The notes under the pieces are model-generated. The model ran no database searches. It saw only the letters and a list, made by a program, of their open reading frames with translations, and had not been told where the DNA came from. Of a stretch of 64,000 bases of DNA, positions 1-10,247 are shown piece by piece (positions within the stretch are counted from its first letter, which is position 1; each line of letters opens with the position of its first letter). A program made the translations under genes and the position numbers. The DNA is from Bacillus horti (GTDB lineage Bacteria; Bacillota; Bacilli; Caldalkalibacillales; JCM-10596): contig NZ_JAUSTY010000006.1 in the NCBI RefSeq assembly GCF_030813115.1, positions 62,001 to 126,000 on the forward strand, read 5' to 3'.

Positions 1-1032
1 TAAAGCGATCCCTGATCCAAGGCTCTGCATAATGGATACAAAAAAGCTGGAGCCTATTGGAATACCAATCACAATGGCTATAAAAGACAAATTTCCGATA
101 GTAAGAAGTGGACTGTATTTTGTTTCTTTTGCCTGAAACTTTACAGCCTGTGAATTTAGAAAATCAAATCTAGCCTTCTTCATCACAAAAAATAAGAACA
201 ATAGAGCTAGGATAAGAATTAAAACAAGATAAAAGGATAAAACTCCTGCCTGATCAAACCTAGTTGGCGAGGTATAAATCGCTGTATAAATCGAGTATGG
301 CAGGGTAGGGAAGCGGTATACAGTTGCTAACGCTGAAGGCAAGCCAAAGTCACCAATTGTATCCATAAACACCAAAGCCCAGCCTGCTAAGAAAGCAGGG
401 TATAGCATAGGGATATGAATAGTACGCCAAAGGGTAAATGGATGAGCACCGCATAGCCTTGCCGCATCCTCATATTTAGAAACGTTCCATTCAAGTGCAG
501 CTGCAACGGCCAAATAAGCTAGTGAAAATTTGCTCAGAGTCATAATTAGGATTAAGCCCGAAGGACGAAAAATAACGGTATTGACCCAATCCCAGCCTAA
601 TGCTTGACTAGCTATCCCAGCTGATCCGGCAAATAGAATCCAGCCTTGAGCTAAGATAAAGGAGGGAGTAATTAAAAGCAGCCAAACAGCTAGGCCTAGA
701 AGCTTTGCCGTTTTAAAGGACCAGCGAGTACGAACAAGGGCTAATGTTCCTCCGAGAATTGTTCCACAAAGCCCTGTTCCTGCTGCTAAGATCAATGAAT
801 TTTTTAAGGAATGACTCCATAATGGGCGGTTAAAGATGTCGAGTAGCTGAGAAAATCCTGAGTACACTCTATGCCCAAAGAAGAAGCCAGGAAATACAAT
901 TTGAAGTAAGACGGATAATAAGGGCAAAAGAATCAAGATAAAAAGGATAAGGGTCATCCCCACACCCAAAAAGTTAACTTGGGAGGGGAATGCACCTTTC
1001 ATTGAGAGTGTTCCTTTTGTTTTTAAACGCAT
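1..1032 (-). CDS. ABC transporter permease, Fe3+/phosphonate type (partial)
   Basis: Inner-membrane permease of an ABC importer, cut by the left window edge, so its C-terminus is missing. The reverse-strand frame opens at an ATG at 1032 preceded by AAAGGA and stays open to base 1. It encodes many hydrophobic segments, and the stretch around 390-500 reads as a binding-protein-dependent permease EAA loop (AALEWNVSKYEDAARLCG). The visible length already exceeds a single six-helix permease and a second membrane block begins, as in the fused SfuB/FbpB family. It lies 27 bp downstream of the receptor gene and is probably in its operon. Substrate (ferric iron or 2-aminoethylphosphonate) cannot be fixed from sequence. 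Confidence 0.85.
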   Translation of the reverse strand, partial: MRLKTKGTLSMKGAFPSQVNFLGVGMTLILFILILLPLLSVLLQIVFPGFFFGHRVYSGFSQLLDIFNRPLWSHSLKNSLILAAGTGLCGTILGGTLALVRTRWSFKTAKLLGLAVWLLLITPSFILAQGWILFAGSAGIASQALGWDWVNTVIFRPSGLILIMTLSKFSLAYLAVAAALEWNVSKYEDAARLCGAHPFTLWRTIHIPMLYPAFLAGWALVFMDTIGDFGLPSALATVYRFPTLPYSIYTAIYTSPTRFDQAGVLSFYLVLILILALLFLFFVMKKARFDFLNSQAVKFQAKETKYSPLLTIGNLSFIAIVIGIPIGSSFFVSIMQSLGSGIAL

Positions 1033-1059
1033 AATTAAAGGTCCTTTCTAATCTCTAAT

Positions 1060-2166
1060 CTATTGGACAGCTCGATCAGCAAACCATTGCTTAATATAGG
1101 ATTCATATTCAGATGCCCATTTAACATCTGGCAGGGCGAGAACAGGGTCCTTTTCTCTGGCAGGGTTAGGTGAAACATCTTTTACGAATGGGGTAAAGTA
1201 GCCTTCTGTATCATCAAGAGCTGTGAGCTGGTTTTGTGTTTCTGGATCTAATAGAAACTCAATAAAAGCTTTGGCTACCTCTACATTTTCAGTGTGTTTG
1301 CCAATCGCAGCTACACGGACAGATCCAGGAGAACCTTCTTCAGGCCAGATCATTTCGATAGGCTCACCAGCTTGCATTAAGGCGTAACCGTTATGCTCCT
1401 GTAAGGCAGCTGCGGCAACTTCTCCCGTAGCTACTGCGTTTCCTACTGGACCGTTTTTAGGGAATACATGCAGGTTTTTCTGACTGAATAATTGGTCAAA
1501 CATTTCTTCAGCCGGCTCCATTCCAAGATCATAGAAAAACCATGAAACGACTGGATAAGCTGGTGCAGCTATTCCTGGATCAGCCATAGCTATGGGTTGG
1601 TCTAAGCTGAAAAACTCTTCCCATGTTTGTGGTGCATCAGAAGGGTCTATGAGATTAGTGTTATAAGCAATGGTAGCTGCAGCATGAACACCTGTAGGGA
1701 AATAAGCGTTGTTTGGGTGAAGTAGCTCTTTTCCTTGCTCATTTAGATTCTCTAAATTACTCGGCTCCCAATCCTTTAAGAAGAAGCCTCTTTCTGCTAA
1801 GCCATACAATGAGGCATGTCCATCTAGCCAAATCACATCCCATTGTGGGTTACCTTGTTCCGCTTCAACTCGAGATAGCACCTCACCGCCACCTCCATGA
1901 ACGACCTCTACTTCATAGCCAGTCGCTTCTTTAAACATATCTCCAATGACATCAACAAAGTCATTAGCGTAAAGCACGATTGGTTTATTCTGTGCAGGTG
2001 TTTCAGTGTTTTCTGTTGCCCTATCATTGTCATTGTTTGCCCCTTGATTCGCTAAAGGTTGTGCTTGTGATTCTTGATCACCACATGCTGTAAGAACTAG
2101 CATGGCAAGGGCTAAAAGAGAAATAAGGAAAAAGGATGTTCGAAAAGATGATTTGCGTATTGTCAT
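1060..2166 (-). CDS. Extracellular solute-binding lipoprotein, Fe3+/phosphonate type
   Basis: Substrate-capturing lipoprotein of the importer whose permease follows. It has a lipoprotein signal peptide with lipobox LTAC (cysteine near residue 28), then a low-complexity linker rich in N, E and T, then a type-2 periplasmic-binding fold. The segment HGGGGEVLSRVEAEQGNPQWD is typical of ferric iron, thiamine or 2-aminoethylphosphonate receptors. The 368-aa length fits the family. RBS GGAGGAG precedes the ATG. A LysR regulator is divergent, so the importer is probably LysR-controlled. No ATPase gene is visible; it may lie beyond the left edge. Confidence 0.88.
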   Translation of the reverse strand: MTIRKSSFRTSFFLISLLALAMLVLTACGDQESQAQPLANQGANNDNDRATENTETPAQNKPIVLYANDFVDVIGDMFKEATGYEVEVVHGGGGEVLSRVEAEQGNPQWDVIWLDGHASLYGLAERGFFLKDWEPSNLENLNEQGKELLHPNNAYFPTGVHAAATIAYNTNLIDPSDAPQTWEEFFSLDQPIAMADPGIAAPAYPVVSWFFYDLGMEPAEEMFDQLFSQKNLHVFPKNGPVGNAVATGEVAAAALQEHNGYALMQAGEPIEMIWPEEGSPGSVRVAAIGKHTENVEVAKAFIEFLLDPETQNQLTALDDTEGYFTPFVKDVSPNPAREKDPVLALPDVKWASEYESYIKQWFADRAVQ

Positions 2167-2266
2167 GGGTACTCCTCCAATTTGTCAGTAATGTTGTGAA
2201 CGACTTCATTCTAGCAGTGTGATATAAACTAAGATTTAATAGCGTGTTAAGGCTTTGTTAAGTTTT

Positions 2267-2293
2267 ATCTAATCTATTGAAATTAAATTAGAT
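2267..2293. promoter_or_regulatory. Putative LysR operator
   Basis: Perfect 7-bp inverted repeat ATCTAAT (2267-2273) and ATTAGAT (2287-2293), separated by 13 bp, in the 175-bp divergent region between the receptor lipoprotein and the LysR gene. Size and placement fit a LysR T-N11-A type site; the assignment is inferred. Confidence 0.45.
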
Positions 2294-2341
2294 TTTATCT
2301 ATGATAGGGCTGATTGCTGAGGTGCAAAGGAGGTCTGATCT

Positions 2342-3244
2342 ATGAATTTACAGCAGCTTAAGGTATTTGTTCTAGCGTGTAAGGAGAAGAAGCTTAAGAC
2401 GGTAGCTGAACGATTGGATGTAAAGCAGCCGACCGTTAGCTTTCATCTAAATCGATTGGAGGAGGAATGCGGAGTCCCGTTGTTTAAATCCTCATCTAAT
2501 CGAATTGTGGAATTAACTCCTGAGGGACAAGCTCTTTATCCATATGCCCTACAAATGACTATTTTGGCTGAAGAGCTTGAATATCATATTGCTCATTTTC
2601 AGGAGAAGCAAAAGGGACAGCTTCGCATAGGTTCAACATATACACCAGCTACATATTTGCTTCCAGAGTATCTTGCCTCATTTAAGAGTAAGCATAATCA
2701 GATTCAGCTTTCTTTAGAGGTAAAGCCTGCTCACAGTATTCTAGACCGATTAAAAAACTATGAGCTTGATCTAGGCATTATTTCATACAGTCATTTAAAC
2801 GATTCGTTGATTTTGGCTGAAGAACTGTTTGAGGACCAGCTCGTCCTTTTACTACATCCAAAGAACCCCTTGGCTAAGAAAGACAAAATTGAGCTATCAG
2901 ATATAAAAAAGCAATGGTTTGTTATGCATGAAGAGGGATCGATGTCACGTACATTGATTGAAGATTGGACGACACAGCATAATATGAAGCTACAGACGTT
3001 GATGGAGGTTTCAGCAACAGAAACGATGAAGGAAGCCGTTAAGCAAAATATTGGGGTAGCTATCGTATCCGAGCGCTGTTCCCTACAGGAGATCAAGAGA
3101 GGGGAGGTTGTGATCAAGAAGCTACCAGCCTTTAAGCAGGAGCGCTTTATTTATATGATTCGACACAAAGAACGAGTACAATCTCCAATCAGTCAGAGCT
3201 TCACGAAGGGCTGTGTTGACTTTTTTTCTAAATATCAATCTTAG
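2342..3244 (+). CDS. LysR family transcriptional regulator
   Basis: DNA-binding regulator of 300 aa. Residues 1-60 form the LysR winged helix-turn-helix (LKTVAERLDVKQPTVSFHLN), followed by an effector-binding domain of the LysR substrate type (residues 90-295). RBS AGGAGG lies upstream of the ATG. It is divergent from the iron/phosphonate-type importer across 175 bp containing an inverted repeat, the usual arrangement for a LysR regulator acting on its neighbour. The effector is unknown. Confidence 0.9.
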   Translation: MNLQQLKVFVLACKEKKLKTVAERLDVKQPTVSFHLNRLEEECGVPLFKSSSNRIVELTPEGQALYPYALQMTILAEELEYHIAHFQEKQKGQLRIGSTYTPATYLLPEYLASFKSKHNQIQLSLEVKPAHSILDRLKNYELDLGIISYSHLNDSLILAEELFEDQLVLLLHPKNPLAKKDKIELSDIKKQWFVMHEEGSMSRTLIEDWTTQHNMKLQTLMEVSATETMKEAVKQNIGVAIVSERCSLQEIKRGEVVIKKLPAFKQERFIYMIRHKERVQSPISQSFTKGCVDFFSKYQS

Positions 3245-3333
3245 GTCTTAGAGTTAATCGCGAGGTTACATGGTAATATAGAAATGTGTAGGTCAATATG
3301 TAAGTCATGTCGTCGTTTACAAGGGAGAGAGAA

Positions 3334-5268
3334 ATGAAAAGGAAAACCATACAGTTAGCAGTTATTTGTGTATTACTTCTTCTTGTACCATTTCCAGCAT
3401 TCACTTCCGGAGCGCAGGGAGCTGAGGGAAGACCTTTTACTGCTGAGCATGTAGAAGAATTTGTAGACCACTATATCATGAGTAGTATGGAGGAAATGTA
3501 TATTCCAGGGACAGTCATAATTGTCGTTAAAGATGGGGAGGTCCTCTTTGAAAAAGGATATGGCTACGACAATGTCGAACTTGAAAGAGCTGTTGATCCA
3601 GGTGCATCACTTTTTCGGATAGGATCTGTCACTAAGCTTTTTACAGCTACAGCTATTATGCAGTTAGTTGAACAGGGAAGGCTGGATTTAGATCAGGATG
3701 TAAATCAGTATTTAGATGGCTTCCAAGTAGACACAGGTGGTTACGCTCCTATTCAGCTCAGGCATTTGTTAACTCACACGGCAGGATTTGAAGAGAAAAA
3801 TTTTGGGATGGCTGCTGAGCATTATGAAAATAGAGTACCATTGAAAGAGTATGTCACGAATAATCAGCCTAATGTGATCCGCACACCGGGTGAATATATC
3901 CAGTACAGTAATTATGGAATAGGATTATTAGGAGTCATTATTGAAGATGTTTCGGGATTGAGCTATGAAGACTACATAAAGCAGTACATACTTGAGCCTT
4001 TAAATATGCAGAACACGTACGTGATGTTAAATGAGGATGTCGAGGAGGGATTAGCAAAAGAATATAGTTATGCAAATGATCAATATACTGAGCTTTCCTT
4101 GTATGATTATAACTATCCTCCAGCCGGATCAATGATATCAACGGCAGAGGATATGGCCAAGTTTATACAAGCACACCTTAACCTTGGTGAGCTTAATGGG
4201 GTACGAATTATGGAAGCTTCTACAGCAGAGCTTATGCATGATCGTCAGTTTTCGCAGCATCCCCTAGTGCAAGGCTTTGGCTTTGGTTTTTTCGAGAATC
4301 TTTATAATCAGCTACGTATTCTAGAGCATGGCGGGAACACAGACGGCTCTAATAGCATGTTCATGATTGAGAAGGAGAGCAATTGGGGCTTATTTATATC
4401 CAATAATGGGGTAAATGGTGCTTATCCAATCCACATTTTTGGCAAGAAGTTTGTAGATGAATTCTTTCCTAATCCTCAAACGCAAGCTCCTGTAAATCAT
4501 TCTGGCGTAGAGCTAGAAGAGGACTTAACACGCTACCAAGGTATTTATCACTTGAATCGTTATGGACATGATGATATTTCGAAGTTTGTTTTAGCGATTA
4601 ATCCATCGTTACATGTTAAGGTCAATGAAGAACAAGGTCTACAGGTTACGTTTTTTGGAGAGACCGTAAACTATGAGCAGGTTGAACCATTAGTATTTTT
4701 TAATCCTCTGGCGAACCAGTATATTGCTTTTGAAGAGGACGCGAACGGTGCGATTACTCATCTTTTTGACAGCATGGTTTTTGAAAAGAAAAAATGGTAT
4801 GAAGATACGTTGCTTCATGCTATCCTAGCAGGTGCTTTGTTACTTTTTTCTATTGCTATATTACTTACTATAGCGATTCGTTTCTTCATTAAACGAATCA
4901 GAAAAAAGAAGCACATAGACATAGGAGGGCATGCTAAGTCTTTGAAGTGGCTATCTCTTTCTAAAAACACGCTAGTATTAAACAGCCTTATCTTTATTCT
5001 CTTTATTATGCTAATCGGTATTGGTTTGGTAAATATGATGAGCTCAGGGGGCTTTTCCTTTGAATTACCTATCATCTTTATAGTTGCTTTCATAGCTCCA
5101 ATTCTTATGGTCGGTTTAACTCTGTTTTTGGGATTTGCTTTAGTTAAGCTTTGGATGACCAGAGCGGGAACGATAATGAACAAAATGACGATGACGCTTT
5201 ATTTTATGGTATCTCTATCATTCTTACTTGTTTTACATTATTACAATTGGATTGGCTTTAACTTCTAA
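3334..5268 (+). CDS. Serine beta-lactamase-like hydrolase with C-terminal membrane domain
   Basis: Exported penicillin-binding-protein-like serine hydrolase. The chosen ATG follows AAGGGAGAGA and opens a clear signal peptide (MKRKTIQL then VICVLLLLVPFP); an ATG at 3307 would add nine residues before it and lacks a good RBS. The catalytic SxxK is SVTK, the YxN motif is YSN and a late HGG (HGGNTDG) stands for KTG, giving the class C/PBP4*-like fold over roughly residues 35-380. The last 180 residues hold three or four hydrophobic helices, so the enzyme is probably membrane-anchored facing outward. Similar Bacillales proteins include PbpE and esterase-like members; the substrate is unknown. Monocistronic, ending at a terminator. 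Confidence 0.85.
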   Translation: MKRKTIQLAVICVLLLLVPFPAFTSGAQGAEGRPFTAEHVEEFVDHYIMSSMEEMYIPGTVIIVVKDGEVLFEKGYGYDNVELERAVDPGASLFRIGSVTKLFTATAIMQLVEQGRLDLDQDVNQYLDGFQVDTGGYAPIQLRHLLTHTAGFEEKNFGMAAEHYENRVPLKEYVTNNQPNVIRTPGEYIQYSNYGIGLLGVIIEDVSGLSYEDYIKQYILEPLNMQNTYVMLNEDVEEGLAKEYSYANDQYTELSLYDYNYPPAGSMISTAEDMAKFIQAHLNLGELNGVRIMEASTAELMHDRQFSQHPLVQGFGFGFFENLYNQLRILEHGGNTDGSNSMFMIEKESNWGLFISNNGVNGAYPIHIFGKKFVDEFFPNPQTQAPVNHSGVELEEDLTRYQGIYHLNRYGHDDISKFVLAINPSLHVKVNEEQGLQVTFFGETVNYEQVEPLVFFNPLANQYIAFEEDANGAITHLFDSMVFEKKKWYEDTLLHAILAGALLLFSIAILLTIAIRFFIKRIRKKKHIDIGGHAKSLKWLSLSKNTLVLNSLIFILFIMLIGIGLVNMMSSGGFSFELPIIFIVAFIAPILMVGLTLFLGFALVKLWMTRAGTIMNKMTMTLYFMVSLSFLLVLHYYNWIGFNF

Positions 5269-5292
5269 AACGAGTTAAAATCCTATGATTTC

Positions 5293-5330
5293 AAAAGAGT
5301 AATGGAGTATGTGTATCCATTGCTCTTTTT
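5293..5330 (+). terminator. Rho-independent terminator after the serine hydrolase
   Basis: AAAGAGTAATGGA and TCCATTGCTCTTT form a long stem around a nine-base loop, followed by a T run, 25 bases after the stop codon. Confidence 0.85.
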
Positions 5331-5449
5331 ATCTCGCGAATATTTCAAGAACTTAGTTAAAATGAGTTGTTCTCTGCCCTTATCATTCGTAGTTAAGAGT
5401 GGTATAATGGCAAAAGTAAGTCAGCAAAATGACAAGAATGTGTAAGTGA

Positions 5450-7090
<1,641 letters not shown>

Positions 7091-7163
7091 GATGAAGCAT
7101 TTAAATGAGTTGTGTAAAAATTAGCAAGATGTATACGTAAATAATTTCGTTTATACATGATCT

Positions 7164-7190
7164 AAAAAGTCACCATTCGGTGGCTTTTTT
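7164..7190 (+). terminator. Rho-independent terminator after the ABC-F gene
   Basis: AAAAAGTCACC and GGTGGCTTTTTT form a compact stem-loop with a T run downstream and an A run upstream, so it may also stop the convergent SRPBCC transcript. Confidence 0.88.
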
Positions 7191-7236
7191 GTTTGCACTA
7201 TCTCCCCTGATATCACAAATATCTGTAGGGCACCCG

Positions 7237-7746
7237 TTAATGGAATAACTTTTTATTGTTTTTTAAAGTTTCATAGTTAAATGCTTCACTATAGATTTCA
7301 CGCAGCTTAGTTGAGTTATCGTGCCACTTAATTGGTTTACCATTCACGATTTGGGTAAATACATCTAGACACCTATGCCATCCTGCTGCGGTATTCACTG
7401 CCCATGAATCATCGTCAAAAGTATGGGTAAAGATCATTCTGCATCCTTCATCCTCTTCATGTAATGAAATCTTTATCAGATCATCTACTTCACGAAAACC
7501 AAATAAATATGGCTTATCTAACTCTGTAATGGTGCTATCATATGTCGTTCCTTCTCCGTCATCGAAGGCAATTTTTCCACCAATTCTTAAATCCATCTCC
7601 CCTGTTGCGAAAGGGTACCATTGGGAGAAGTAACTAGGATTTGTAAGAACAAGGAAAACATCTTCTGGATTACTAGGGAAAAATCGTTCAAATCTCAAAG
7701 CATAACGGCCATTTGCCTCATGAAGTGTACCATATTCATTTATCAT
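7237..7746 (-). CDS. SRPBCC (AHSA1-like) domain protein
   Basis: 169-aa cytoplasmic protein of the START/SRPBCC fold, Activator-of-Hsp90-ATPase-like subgroup. Visible features are the opening RFERFFPSNPEDVFLVLTNP, the strand WYPFATGEMDLRIGG, the GCRMIFTHTF strand and the C-terminal helix around AAGWHRCLDVF. Such proteins bind small hydrophobic ligands or act as stress proteins; the ligand is unknown. Monocistronic and convergent with the ABC-F gene. The remnant at 37542-37772 and the intact gene at 37810 belong to the same fold. Confidence 0.85.
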   Translation of the reverse strand: MINEYGTLHEANGRYALRFERFFPSNPEDVFLVLTNPSYFSQWYPFATGEMDLRIGGKIAFDDGEGTTYDSTITELDKPYLFGFREVDDLIKISLHEEDEGCRMIFTHTFDDDSWAVNTAAGWHRCLDVFTQIVNGKPIKWHDNSTKLREIYSEAFNYETLKNNKKLFH

Positions 7747-8159
7747 TTCATGCTCCTTCTTTTATCACTATTGTCCACTAACTCAAAGACACAAATAACA
7801 ATACTTCTATTGTTTTCATGCTTTTATTGTACTAAACATTTAACTATTTTACAGTCTAAGAATTTATAAAATTTGATACAATGATTTCTTCAAATTTTAT
7901 AAATTCTGGCTGCATGAAAAGCTTCCTCTAACGATGGACTAGGCAACCTCTTCGAGAGGGCTTCGATAGAAGCTTTTCTTATAATACCATTTTCGTGTTT
8001 TCAACAATCTGGCCCGATTGCGGAATCGCTTTTTATCGAAAGATGGGAACGTTCTAATGTCTTTAGGCGAATAAAAAGTATATAATAAATGTATCCACCT
8101 TCATACTATTTTTAAAGACTATTAGTAGCCGTAGCCGCTCACTAAGGTAGGAGGTCACA
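7747..8159. other. Intergenic region holding one copy of a dispersed hairpin repeat
   Basis: 413-bp AT-rich spacer between the divergent SRPBCC gene and ypsA. It holds the repeat at 7916-7978. An AT-rich stretch with TATAAT-like boxes near 8085-8095 could start ypsA transcription. No coding sequence is supported. Confidence 0.6.
7916..7978. repeat. Dispersed intergenic hairpin repeat, copy A
   Basis: Outer perfect 10-bp inverted repeat GAAAAGCTTC (7916-7925) and GAAGCTTTTC (7969-7978), enclosing an inner hairpin CCTCT-TCG-AGAGG (7947-7959). Copy C at 18124-18180 matches it over AAAGCTTCCTCTAA-GATGGACT with one mismatch and over TTCGAGAGGGCTTCGAT without mismatch; only the middle ten bases differ. 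The right half also recurs near 8925-8956. Confidence 0.75.
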
Positions 8160-8714
8160 ATGATTAAGCGTCTTGTTGTCACAGGCTATAAAGCGCATGA
8201 GCTAGGTATTTTTAATGAGAAAAAGCACCCTGGTTTTCCATACATCAAAAGAGCTCTAGAACAAAGGCTAAGGGTGTTGATTGATGAAGGATTAGAATGG
8301 GTTATTATAAGTGGTCAGCTCGGCGTAGAGCTCTGGACGGCTGAAATTGTGTTGGAATTAAAGCAGGAGTTCCCTGATATAAAGCTTGCTGTCCTCACCC
8401 CTTTTCTTAATCAGGAGCAAAACTGGAAGGAAGAAAAACAGGAGTATTATAGAGGTATTGTCAATCAAGTTGATTATGTGAACAGCATTACGAAGCGTGA
8501 ATATGAAGGACCGTGGCAATTCAAAGCAAAAACGGAGTTTCTACTTGATAATAGTGATGCTTTACTCCTGCTGTACGACGATGAGAAGGAAGGTAGTCCA
8601 AAATTTTTACTGGAGGAGGCTAAAAAGAGGGCAGAAAAAGAGGGCTACGAGTATATGCAAATTACTTCTTATGATTTACAATTGCTTGTAGAGGAAGATT
8701 CATTCCATTCATAA
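8160..8714 (+). CDS. ypsA: YpsA family protein (DUF1273, SLOG superfamily)
   Basis: 184-aa cytoplasmic protein. The N-terminus (VVTGYKAHELGIF), the central EWVIISGQLGVELW and the late ALLLLYDDEKEGSPKF are the YpsA/DUF1273 signatures; the fold is a Rossmann-like SLOG nucleotide-binding domain. In other Firmicutes YpsA has been linked to cell division and usually precedes gpsB; here the next gene is instead a small basic protein. RBS TAGGAGGTC precedes the ATG. Confidence 0.93.
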   Translation: MIKRLVVTGYKAHELGIFNEKKHPGFPYIKRALEQRLRVLIDEGLEWVIISGQLGVELWTAEIVLELKQEFPDIKLAVLTPFLNQEQNWKEEKQEYYRGIVNQVDYVNSITKREYEGPWQFKAKTEFLLDNSDALLLLYDDEKEGSPKFLLEEAKKRAEKEGYEYMQITSYDLQLLVEEDSFHS

Positions 8715-8728
8715 AGGAGCTGTTAATA

Positions 8729-8989
8729 ATGGCGAAATCAAACGCTAGAAAAAGGCGTGACAAGATGGTAAGAGAGGGTAAGCTAGATCCGACACTTTTG
8801 CGTAGCACACACTCAGGACTATATGAACGTAAGACAAAAACAATGAAAGAAAAATGGCTGCAGCATATGCAGAAATATAGGAATGACCTTCACATCCATA
8901 ATGATGATGAAGGTTTTTTTTATCTCTTCGCGAAGGCTTCAAATAGAAGCTTTTTTTATTCTAAAAACTTCCCTAGTTTCATATATTGA
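8729..8989 (+). CDS. Small basic protein (YqkK-like), reads through its terminator
   Basis: 86-aa lysine- and arginine-rich protein beginning MAKSNARKRRDKMVREGKLD, resembling the small Bacillus protein YqkK, though I am not sure of the match. It sits 14 bp after ypsA with an AAGGAG site and is probably co-transcribed. The frame has no stop before a strong terminator hairpin (8886-8920) and continues through it and a partial repeat; the tail after about residue 52 is low-complexity aromatic residues unlike the basic first half. The natural stop has probably been lost, so the last 34 residues may be recent and functionless. Confidence 0.6.
   Translation: MAKSNARKRRDKMVREGKLDPTLLRSTHSGLYERKTKTMKEKWLQHMQKYRNDLHIHNDDEGFFYLFAKASNRSFFYSKNFPSFIY
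8886..8920 (+). terminator. Terminator inside the 3' end of the small basic gene
   Basis: ACCTTCACATC and GATGATGAAGGT pair around a short loop and are followed by eight T residues. The hairpin lies inside the open frame of the 8729 gene, so an untruncated mRNA would be needed to make the full 86 aa. Confidence 0.8.
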
Positions 8990-8991
8990 TA

Positions 8992-9020
8992 TTGACGGAA
9001 TGTCTGTAATCATGTACATT
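8992..9020 (+). promoter_or_regulatory. Predicted sigma-A promoter of the AimR-like gene
   Basis: -35 TTGACG (8992-8997), 17-bp spacer, -10 TACATT (9015-9020), 54 bp before the TTG start and just after the terminator and repeat of the preceding gene. Confidence 0.5.
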
Positions 9021-9074
9021 TTTAGATAGTGTGGTGTGAATGTTCTGTTATTTCGATACTAAGGAGGGAAGAAC

Positions 9075-10223
9075 TTGCTTCGTGAGCGTATTTTTAAGCA
9101 ATTAGAAAAAATGGATATGGGACAAAGGCAGTTAGCTAAAATCGTAAATGTTAGTGAGTCTACTATATCTAGGTATTTAAATGGCAGAGATGAGCTTAAA
9201 TTTGAGTCAACATTAAGAATTGTACAGTATCTTTTTCCTGCACAGGAAAAGTCCTTAATAGTAGAATATGCCTTAACACAGAAAAGCTATAACGCTAGGT
9301 GCTGTTTAGAGTATTGTCTCATACATAATATTTGGGATGTAAATGATAGGATTATTGAAAAGCTATCCCATTCAGGAAACCCAATCGATCGAGAATGGGC
9401 AAAGATTTATGAATATGTATTAAACTATCATCGAAAAGACATGTCCGATGAAGAGCTTTTGGAGCAGGTACTAAAGTTTCATCCAAACTCATTTGAAGTA
9501 AACATGATGAAAAAAATATTACTAGGATATATCTACTTCTTTCAAAAGAATTTTAACCTTATGCTTGAGCATATTAGAGATTTAGATCAAAAGATCTTGG
9601 AGGTTAAAAGCACTTTTATACAAAGCTGCTTGGTGACAAGATACGGACTAATCATGATGCATGTTCACATGTTTCTAAATCATATACCAGAAACTCGCAG
9701 GCTTTGCGAGTTAGTCATTGAGCAATGTATGACAAACAATGCTAAGGCATCAGCCTATCATGCCTTAGGTCACTCCTACTTGTTTGAAGACTATGATAAG
9801 GCACAAATGTATCTTACCTTAGCCATGGAATTGTTTAAGAACGAAGGACGTCAGGAAAACTATCTTGAAGCCTATTACACCTTGTCATTTGTTCAGTCAT
9901 ACTGGCGAATTGAACGTGAATTTCCTTTTGAACTACATACACAAAAAGAGCTCGATGAATACATATTCTATCTCATTCAAAAGGGCGATATTGCGATAGC
10001 TAGGGAGATTTGTAAAAAGATGAACGTAGAGAGTATGGATGATTGGGAAAAAGCGTTCTATTATTATTATCTAGGCTTGATGGAGGATCATAAAACATTC
10101 TTTTATCAATCTGTTAGATATTTTCGTCAAGCACAAAATCGTTTTCACCTTCAATTGCCCATTTACGCTTTAAAAAATAAAAACGAAAATGAAACATTGC
10201 TTCAAATTTTTAATGATGATTAG
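9075..10223 (+). CDS. AimR-like peptide-sensing transcriptional regulator (arbitrium/RRNPP)
   Basis: 382-aa cytoplasmic regulator, close to the roughly 380-390 aa of phage AimR receptors. Residues 16-37 form an XRE-type helix-turn-helix (GQRQLAKIVNVSESTISRYL); the rest is an all-helical TPR-like array. Several segments recall phage phi3T AimR: the NARCCLEYC region, the KAFYYYYLGLMEDHKTFFYQSVRYF-type helix pair near the C-terminus, and the closing RFHLQLPIYALK then ENETLLQIF. TTG start with AAGGAGGG six bases before. It is followed 24 bp later by a signal-peptide-bearing pro-peptide, the aimR-aimP arrangement. No phage genes are nearby. It should bind a re-imported peptide and change DNA binding; its target is inferred to be local. 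Family assignment is from memory of the sequence pattern. Confidence 0.82.
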   Translation: MLRERIFKQLEKMDMGQRQLAKIVNVSESTISRYLNGRDELKFESTLRIVQYLFPAQEKSLIVEYALTQKSYNARCCLEYCLIHNIWDVNDRIIEKLSHSGNPIDREWAKIYEYVLNYHRKDMSDEELLEQVLKFHPNSFEVNMMKKILLGYIYFFQKNFNLMLEHIRDLDQKILEVKSTFIQSCLVTRYGLIMMHVHMFLNHIPETRRLCELVIEQCMTNNAKASAYHALGHSYLFEDYDKAQMYLTLAMELFKNEGRQENYLEAYYTLSFVQSYWRIEREFPFELHTQKELDEYIFYLIQKGDIAIAREICKKMNVESMDDWEKAFYYYYLGLMEDHKTFFYQSVRYFRQAQNRFHLQLPIYALKNKNENETLLQIFNDD

Positions 10224-10247
10224 AGGATCAGAAGGGGGTAAAGGAAT

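Noticed and set aside
4815-5183. Antisense 122-codon frame inside the serine hydrolase gene
   Set aside because: It mirrors the hydrophobic C-terminal coding region, has no ribosome site and no recognisable product.
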